This document shows, one piece after another, positions 7,307 to 11,726 of a stretch of DNA of 11,726 nt. The DNA is from Candidatus Zixiibacteriota bacterium (GTDB lineage: Bacteria > Zixibacteria > MSB-5A5 > CAIYYT01): contig JAGLUH010000066.1 in assembly GCA_023134875.1 (NCBI GenBank), positions 1 through 11,726 on the forward strand, written 5' to 3'. Position numbers and translations under genes: made by a program. The notes below the pieces were generated by a model. That model made no database searches. It was not told where the DNA came from and saw only the letters and a list, made by a program, of their open reading frames with translations. Each line of letters opens with the position of its first letter. Positions within the stretch are counted from its first letter, which is position 1.

Positions 7307-8159
7307 GGAAGTCACCTCAGACCGGCTGCATGGCGCTTCGCAGCTTTATGTCAAGTTCCTTTCCCTGTTCAAGACCTACCTGCAGCAGGCGGAGACTATC
7401 TCTGACGATTTCTGCAAGAGCCTGAGTCGTGCCATCGTCGCTGTGCGGAGTGACATGGCGCCCTTTTATTATGCCGCCTTGCGTGTCTCCCAACTGGCGG
7501 CGAAAGCCGCCGAGGCGGAAAAAGATCGCCGTCAGCAGCTTTGTGATCTTGTGGATCAGTTGCAGAAGGAGTGGGAGGCAGCAATCGGAAAGATACTGGA
7601 TAATGTCAGGGAGATTTTGGAATCGACAAAATCTGTCATGCTCCACAGCAATTCCAGTACTGTCACGACAGTAGTTAGAGAGTTGCTAGACCGCAAGACC
7701 AAGCTTTATCTTTCTGATGCGCGACCGGAGCTAGAAGGGGAAAAACTGGGTGAAGAACTGGCTCTGGCGGGTTTCAAGGTGACGCTCTTCCCTGACGATG
7801 CCAAGTATCACTATGTTAGAGATGTCGACTTGATTCTCCTGGGCGCCGATTGGGTTTCGGAGCGGAGTTTTACCAACAAAATTGGCACCAACTGCTTGGC
7901 GCTGGCGGCGGTCAATGAGAGCAAACCGGTGGTGGTGGTCGCCGACGGCAGCAAACTGGTGCCCGACAAGTTCCGCACAACCCGCGAAATCAATCAAGTG
8001 CGTCTGGCTAAAAATCTCTATCGTGAAGTTCCGCTCTTTGAAGAAATCGACAATCAACTGGTCGATTTCTTCGTGACCGATCAGGGAGTATTCAAGTCCG
8101 GCGAGATGTCGGCATTTGTCGAAACCAGGACAAAATACCTTAGTTTCTCTCTGAAATAG
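7281..8159 (+). CDS. eIF2B/MtnA-superfamily protein (IF-2B-like, Rossmann-type C-terminal domain)
   Basis: Encodes 292 aa with the superfamily layout: an alpha-helical N-terminal domain (1-110) and a Rossmann-like C-terminal domain (about 115-270). Signature segments are VMLHSNSSTV (119-128), GADWVSE (188-194), NKIGTNCLALAA (199-210) and KPVVVVADGSKLVP (215-228). Relatives include eIF2B alpha/beta/delta, methylthioribose-1-phosphate isomerase (catalytic Cys160/Asp240 in B. subtilis) and archaeal ribose-1,5-bisphosphate isomerase. Here the Asp is kept (Asp190), but the Cys position is Ser123, as in regulatory eIF2B-type motifs. Isomerase activity is therefore doubtful; a sugar-phosphate or nucleotide-binding role is possible. 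The ATG at 7281 has AGGAAG 4 nt upstream, inside the end of rnhC, so the two genes are translationally coupled. Exact function is not known; it is not a standard mtnA, being shorter and lacking the catalytic Cys. Confidence 0.85.
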   Translation: MISSAEFFEEVTSDRLHGASQLYVKFLSLFKTYLQQAETISDDFCKSLSRAIVAVRSDMAPFYYAALRVSQLAAKAAEAEKDRRQQLCDLVDQLQKEWEAAIGKILDNVREILESTKSVMLHSNSSTVTTVVRELLDRKTKLYLSDARPELEGEKLGEELALAGFKVTLFPDDAKYHYVRDVDLILLGADWVSERSFTNKIGTNCLALAAVNESKPVVVVADGSKLVPDKFRTTREINQVRLAKNLYREVPLFEEIDNQLVDFFVTDQGVFKSGEMSAFVETRTKYLSFSLK

Positions 8160-8254
8160 GCAGTATTTCTCCCGACGACCTTTCTCCCTAAGTTTATTCA
8201 AGTCTCTGTCGATAATATCGTTAGCAGGACAACCCGAAACTTACGGGGGAAAAT
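8160..8254 (+). promoter_or_regulatory. Short leader region of the multi-GAF gene
   Basis: A -10-like GATAAT lies at 8211-8216 within an 11-bp palindrome CGATA-A-TATCG (8210-8220), but no good -35 box is found at the proper distance. TAAGTTT (8189-8195) is repeated inverted as AAACTTA (8237-8243). GGGGGA at 8245-8250 is the ribosome binding site for the ATG at 8255. No terminator hairpin was seen after the eIF2B-like gene, so read-through is possible. Confidence 0.3.
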
Positions 8255-10303
8255 ATGTTTATCGCAGAATACCTATTTCTTGCGCTTCTGGTTTTGCTGA
8301 GCTATGTCGCCTATAAAGCAAAAGGGCGTTACTTCGTGTCACAGCAGGAAACATATAACAAGATAATGATCGGACTCGGCTTCTGGCTACTGCTAATGCT
8401 GGTGCGAATTGCGGGAGCTAATGGTCTGCTGCCACAGTTTGTCGCCGCCAATTATGCTGCTTATCAGAGCGTACTGGAGGCTGTCCTGCTGGTAAGCGGT
8501 GGGGTTTTCCTCGGGGTAAGCATGATGGAATGGATTCCCCGACTGGCTGCCGCCGAAATGAGGGCTAATCTCACCCGCAACCACCTGAATCTGCTTACTT
8601 CAATAGTTGCTGCCAGACATGGTGCGGAAAACCGCCGGCAAATGCTGGAAGAGATAAAACGGCTGTTACGCTTTTCACTTGGCGCGGCGCAGGTGCAGTT
8701 CTACGATTATGAGAAATCGAACAGCCTGCTCAGAAGTTGTAGCTATCCGGCGACTGCTGTAAGCCGGGATTCCCAGGTCTATTCCTGGTGCCATGAGGCA
8801 ATTGCCGCTGACAAACCCGTACTTGTCCAGCAGGGTCTGGAAGATGACGGTCGACCGGTAACAGCGGTCGCTCTTGACAATGATGACGCGACTTCGTCGG
8901 TCATGTTGATAATCTGGGATCAGGAAACGATCCTAACTCCGGAAATCCAGCAGCTTCTTGGATTGATTTCGAGCCAGCTCACGGCGGCGACCGGCACTGC
9001 TCCCTCAGTCAAGACCAGCCCGGGCAGGATGCGGGATGTGTTCGCTGCACTACGTGAGAAACTGGCCACTAGGGAAAGGGTTGCCGACCAGATGAATACT
9101 ATCGATCGGACGCTGCGGGAGCTGATCGATTACGATATTCTTCGCATCGCTATCTACGATCCCCGTGGCTTGAACGTCAACCAGTACTGCCTCGGTCGGG
9201 GCAAGAACCTGTTGACGGAGCGGGACAAATCGATTTCCACCAACCAAACACGGTTGGGTGAGCTTTTTGATTCGCAGGAAGTGACACATGCCACCGATCT
9301 TGCCGCCAGTTCCTTTGAGGATGACCGCTGGCTGGCGTCATGCGGCGCCAAAGCGGCGGTCTCGATCCCGCTTTGTATCGGCAAGCGCACGCTGGCGGTG
9401 CTAACGATTGCCGCCTCCTCGCAGAACCTCACCTCATTGGTCACTGATGAGATGGTCAGCGAACTGGTGGGGACACTGCTGCCGCTGATCCAGACCGATA
9501 TACTGTCACATGAGTTGGTTTCCTATAATCGCCGAATCCTGGATATCGCCGGTGCGTTGAAAAGCCTGGTAAGCGCTGAGGACTATAATACCTCGCTCAA
9601 GGAATTCCTCGACACTGTAGTTCGCAAACTCCCCGCCGCCTTCGGCCGGCTGTGGCGCTATGACCCGCAGCAGGAAAGGTTGAAGTTGGTGACGGAATCC
9701 GGGATTCGCGATTTCGGCGGGAAGATTACCAATACCGACACCCTGTCGTTGGCCGACACCTACTGGCATAAGTTGGTGCTGGAGACTGGCCGCATGATAG
9801 TGATCGACCAGAAGGACGAGCGGATGCGGATGGACGATAGCGAGCAGCAGCAGACTTTGCTCCCGGGTTTGCGTTCGGCGTTGCTGGTACCTCTGATGGC
9901 AGACAACCAACCGCTCGGCATCATGGCGCTGGCGGAAATGCGGCAATGGGAGCGACGCAGTTTCACTCTTCCGGAGACCCTGTTCGCGCGGGCGATGGGA
10001 AACATCGTCGCACAAACGTTCCTGGCGGCCGATCGTAGTGATCAGGTCAGGGAGCTTTCCGGTCGAATCAATCGACTGGAGAAGACCACGACTTCAAACG
10101 AATTTTCTTCTGACCTGTCACGGCGCCTGACCAAACCGCTGACGACAATCATGACGGAGACTGAGAGACTGATAAAATCGCGATTACCTGAGAATCCCAG
10201 GACTATTGCGGGCCTGAATGTGATCAACCGGCAAGCGGAGAAGGTCATTGAAGAAGTGCAAAGTTTTCAGGAGAGGCGCGCCGAAGAGAAGATGACGGTG
10301 TGA
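8255..10303 (+). CDS. Membrane-anchored triple-GAF sensor with kinase-like dimerisation helices but no kinase domain
   Basis: Encodes 682 aa. Three hydrophobic segments (about 3-20, 36-53, 73-91) anchor the protein. Three GAF-like domains follow at about 106-245, 258-415 and 430-590, each preceded by a linking helix; the phrases AVSIPLCIGKRTLAVLTIA (368-386) and SALLVPLMADNQPLGIMALAE (541-561) are typical GAF strand pairs. GAF domains bind small ligands or mediate dimerisation. A short coiled-coil-like stretch (593-612) leads to SRRLTKPLTTIMTETERLI (622-640) and a second helix (649-674), which resemble the HisKA (DHp) helical hairpin. The phospho-accepting His of the usual SHELRTPL is Arg623, and no HATPase domain follows. 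The gene stops cleanly at TGA and the convergent gene begins 16 nt later, so nothing suggests a frameshift. A role as a signal-integrating partner of a real kinase, or a scaffold, is inferred. No receiver or kinase gene is adjacent. Confidence 0.85.
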   Translation: MFIAEYLFLALLVLLSYVAYKAKGRYFVSQQETYNKIMIGLGFWLLLMLVRIAGANGLLPQFVAANYAAYQSVLEAVLLVSGGVFLGVSMMEWIPRLAAAEMRANLTRNHLNLLTSIVAARHGAENRRQMLEEIKRLLRFSLGAAQVQFYDYEKSNSLLRSCSYPATAVSRDSQVYSWCHEAIAADKPVLVQQGLEDDGRPVTAVALDNDDATSSVMLIIWDQETILTPEIQQLLGLISSQLTAATGTAPSVKTSPGRMRDVFAALREKLATRERVADQMNTIDRTLRELIDYDILRIAIYDPRGLNVNQYCLGRGKNLLTERDKSISTNQTRLGELFDSQEVTHATDLAASSFEDDRWLASCGAKAAVSIPLCIGKRTLAVLTIAASSQNLTSLVTDEMVSELVGTLLPLIQTDILSHELVSYNRRILDIAGALKSLVSAEDYNTSLKEFLDTVVRKLPAAFGRLWRYDPQQERLKLVTESGIRDFGGKITNTDTLSLADTYWHKLVLETGRMIVIDQKDERMRMDDSEQQQTLLPGLRSALLVPLMADNQPLGIMALAEMRQWERRSFTLPETLFARAMGNIVAQTFLAADRSDQVRELSGRINRLEKTTTSNEFSSDLSRRLTKPLTTIMTETERLIKSRLPENPRTIAGLNVINRQAEKVIEEVQSFQERRAEEKMTV

Positions 10304-10312
10304 AATCAACCC

Positions 10313-10322
10313 TGAGCGCTCA
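10313..10322. repeat. 10-bp palindrome in the convergent gene junction
   Basis: TGAGCGCTCA is a perfect palindrome that overlaps the TGA stop codon of the metallophosphoesterase gene (read on the minus strand) and begins 9 nt past the stop of the GAF gene. It has no loop and no T-run after it, so it is not a standard terminator. It may be chance. Confidence 0.3.
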
Positions 10323-11528
10323 AGCTGACTGACTATCACGACTCTTTCTCAGCACCAGAACTGGTGCCTCGGCGGGACAGCCCAACCGAAAGGGGAACCA
10401 ATGACCGACTCCGGAACTGGTGTAAAGCTGTGACTTGCCTCGTTGGAACTTACCCCAGATATAGCGTTCCAGCCCCCAGCGTTGAAAGAGAGGCTGACCC
10501 ATAAAGCCAAGCTGACCGCCATGAGTGTGACCGGCAACGGTCAACTCGACCCCATGGGAAGCGGCATAGTCGAAACCGGTAGGGCGATGGCTCATGATTA
10601 TCTTGAAGCTGTCGGCGGCGGCATGAGAAAAGGTTTGGTCAATCGAATCCTTCATAAACTGATCAATCGACCCTCTCATGGAAATGGGATCATCCGCACC
10701 ACCGATGAAAAGGGCGGTGGTTCCAACCTTCAGACTAACGCCACTGTTGATCAACATCGGCGTCGAACTGGCTGCAAAAGCGGCAATGACACGTCTGGCG
10801 CCCCGATAGTAATCGTGATTGCCCATTGAGCAGTAAACGCCATATGGCGGCCTTAATTCCTCAATCATTTTGATGGCATCGGGCAGCAACTCCAGATCAT
10901 CGGCGATGTCACCGGAAAAGAGAACGAGGTCAGGCCTGAAATTTTTGGCATCAAGCAGCAGCGCCTCCAGATCACCGAGGTCGACATAGAGGCCCAGGTG
11001 CGAATCGGAGAGATGCAGAATCCGGAATCCTTCCAGATTAGCAGGCAGGTTCTGGAAATAGAAAGGAATCTCGCGAACGTCAACGCTGCCAAAAGATCGC
11101 ACTGTACCGACGGCGGCAAGACCGAGGGTAGAGAGAGGCACTATTGCCGCCAGACGCTGGATAGTGAGCCGACGCCCGAGCGACTGCGGTGCGATATCCT
11201 CTTCGAGACCCCGCCGCTGACGCCGGCGGATATACCAATACTGGATCGTGTTGATCACTCCGGAGATCGGCAGAGCGACGATAAGCGCCAGGGAAACCAC
11301 CACCGCCGGCGCCGCCCCGTAGACGCCCAGGTAGGCCAGATCGATTCGTCCCAGGCAGACGCCGCCAATCCAGATCGCTCCCGCAGTAAACGTGTAGAGT
11401 ACCAAGCCGATTGAGGCATACCGGACCCAGCCGATTTTCCAGTAGGAACGGTTCAGAATCCGCAGCAACAGTAACTGCAGCAGACTCAGAACCAGTGTGA
11501 TACCGACAATGATAAGAACAAATCGCAT
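10320..11528 (-). CDS. Membrane-bound YkuE-like metallophosphoesterase
   Basis: Encodes 402 aa. The N-terminal 145 residues are hydrophobic, with membrane segments near 3-23, 38-58, 68-92 and 125-142. The C-terminal calcineurin-like phosphoesterase domain has every metal-binding motif: DSHLG (Asp175, His177), GD (206-207), GNHD (236-239), SHRP (His314) and GHTHGG (His334, His336). This motif set matches the YkuE/YaeI group, metal-dependent phosphoesterases acting on membrane or envelope substrates; chlamydial LpxG, a UDP-2,3-diacylglucosamine pyrophosphatase, is a relative. The last membrane segment is preceded by GRRLTIQRLA (118-127), which looks like a twin-arginine motif; B. subtilis YkuE is Tat-exported. 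The catalytic domain is therefore probably on the periplasmic side. The ATG at 11528 has a weak GAGAGAG ribosome site. The gene is convergent with the GAF sensor and not in an operon here. The substrate cannot be read from sequence; lipid A precursor hydrolysis is one possibility. Confidence 0.92.
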   Translation of the reverse strand: MRFVLIIVGITLVLSLLQLLLLRILNRSYWKIGWVRYASIGLVLYTFTAGAIWIGGVCLGRIDLAYLGVYGAAPAVVVSLALIVALPISGVINTIQYWYIRRRQRRGLEEDIAPQSLGRRLTIQRLAAIVPLSTLGLAAVGTVRSFGSVDVREIPFYFQNLPANLEGFRILHLSDSHLGLYVDLGDLEALLLDAKNFRPDLVLFSGDIADDLELLPDAIKMIEELRPPYGVYCSMGNHDYYRGARRVIAAFAASSTPMLINSGVSLKVGTTALFIGGADDPISMRGSIDQFMKDSIDQTFSHAAADSFKIIMSHRPTGFDYAASHGVELTVAGHTHGGQLGFMGQPLFQRWGLERYIWGKFQRGKSQLYTSSGVGHWFPFRLGCPAEAPVLVLRKSRDSQSA

Positions 11529-11597
11529 TGTTTCTCTCTCGTTTTCTCGCCTTTAGGAAGTCATTGTTTCTCAGACTGGATTCAGTCCGGCCCTCAC

Positions 11598-11615
11598 ATA
11601 ACTATAAGTTATAAC
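11598..11615. promoter_or_regulatory. Nested palindromes in the probable promoter region of the phosphoesterase gene
   Basis: ATAACT-ATA-AGTTAT and GTTATAAC overlap in an AT-rich tract about 70-87 nt upstream of the start codon at 11528. The position suits an operator or the -10 area of the minus-strand promoter, but no known regulator motif is recognised. Confidence 0.3.
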
Positions 11616-11711
11616 GCTTCAAATCAATATCAAGTTTCCATTAACATCCCGGCAAGGCAGCACCATTCTACGCACTCAACCAACTGTCAGCATGTAGATT
11701 ACGACCTCTTG

Positions 11712-11726
11712 GAGGCTGTCTCAAAA
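11712..11726. mobile_element. Possible insertion-sequence terminal inverted repeat at window edge
   Basis: GAGGCTGTCTCAAAA resembles the terminal repeats (GRGGCTGTCYCAAAA type) of IS1182/IS5-like elements as I recall them. Only the tip is in the window; no transposase or partner repeat can be seen. An assembly break at a repeated IS copy would explain why the sequence ends here. Confidence 0.35.

Larger units (their letters stand above)
11529..11726. other. AT-rich non-coding end region upstream of the metallophosphoesterase gene
   Basis: No convincing ORF is present. It holds two small inverted repeats: GACTG-GATT-CAGTC (11574-11587) and ATAACT-ATA-AGTTAT (11598-11612), the latter overlapping the palindrome GTTATAAC (11608-11615). 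On the minus strand this AT-rich part offers TATAGT and TTGATT as promoter-like boxes, but their spacing (15 nt) is poor. The last 15 bases resemble an insertion-sequence end. Confidence 0.5.

Noticed and set aside
7281..8159. Annotation as methylthioribose-1-phosphate isomerase (mtnA)
   Set aside because: Shorter than MtnA, catalytic Cys replaced by Ser, and no methionine-salvage genes nearby.
7731..8201. 156-codon minus-strand ORF overlapping the eIF2B-like gene
   Set aside because: Shadow of a gene with conserved superfamily motifs; no independent evidence.
9506..10015. 169-codon minus-strand ORF inside the GAF sensor gene
   Set aside because: Composition is His/Arg/Gln-rich shadow; the plus-strand frame has clear GAF features throughout.
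10304..10322. Possible bidirectional terminator between convergent genes
   Set aside because: The TGAGCGCTCA palindrome has no loop and no flanking T-run, so it does not meet the criteria for an intrinsic terminator.
10230..10330. Frameshift that removed a HATPase domain from the GAF sensor
   Set aside because: Downstream bases encode the convergent metallophosphoesterase on the other strand immediately after the stop; no HATPase remnant (N, G1, G2 boxes) is present in any frame.

Overview
The window looks like a chromosomal segment from a Gram-negative bacterium of moderate-to-high GC, probably an uncultured or little-studied lineage of the FCB/Zixibacteria kind. That placement is an inference from three things: a PorV/TraF-like outer-membrane barrel, a large beta-rich lipoprotein and an M6 protease in one unit; an efp gene followed by an RNase HIII gene; and a multi-GAF sensor of a type common in such phyla. 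No RNA gene, CRISPR array or complete mobile element is visible.

Left part (1-4748, minus strand): an apparent three-gene operon in the order lipoprotein (657 aa), outer-membrane beta-barrel protein (416 aa), secreted M6-type zinc metalloprotease (5' end only; it runs off the left edge). All three carry export signals, so this is a cell-surface/secretion unit. The lipoprotein contains about four diverged repeats with a period near 128 residues.

Middle (4749-6011): a divergent intergenic region and a plus-strand WYL-domain transcription factor. The strongest promoter in the window (TTGACA, 17 nt, GATAAT) lies here. A perfect inverted repeat fills most of its spacer, which is a convincing candidate operator, probably for autoregulation by the WYL protein.

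Translation-linked cluster (6012-8159, plus): elongation factor P, a short RNase HIII lacking the usual N-terminal domain, and an eIF2B/MtnA-superfamily protein whose catalytic Cys position is Ser. The genes are separated by 1 nt or overlap by 26 nt, so they are almost certainly co-transcribed and translationally coupled.

Right part (8255-11726): a membrane-anchored three-GAF protein that ends in a histidine-kinase-like dimerisation helix pair without the phospho-accepting His and without an ATPase domain. Convergent to it is a YkuE-like membrane metallophosphoesterase with an internal twin-arginine segment. The last 198 bases are AT-rich and non-coding, and the final 15 bases resemble the terminal inverted repeat of an insertion sequence.

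Nothing here is a clear defence or mobile system. The most unusual points are the eIF2B-like protein coupled to RNase HIII, the kinase-less sensor, the repeat lipoprotein module and the operator-in-promoter upstream of the WYL gene.
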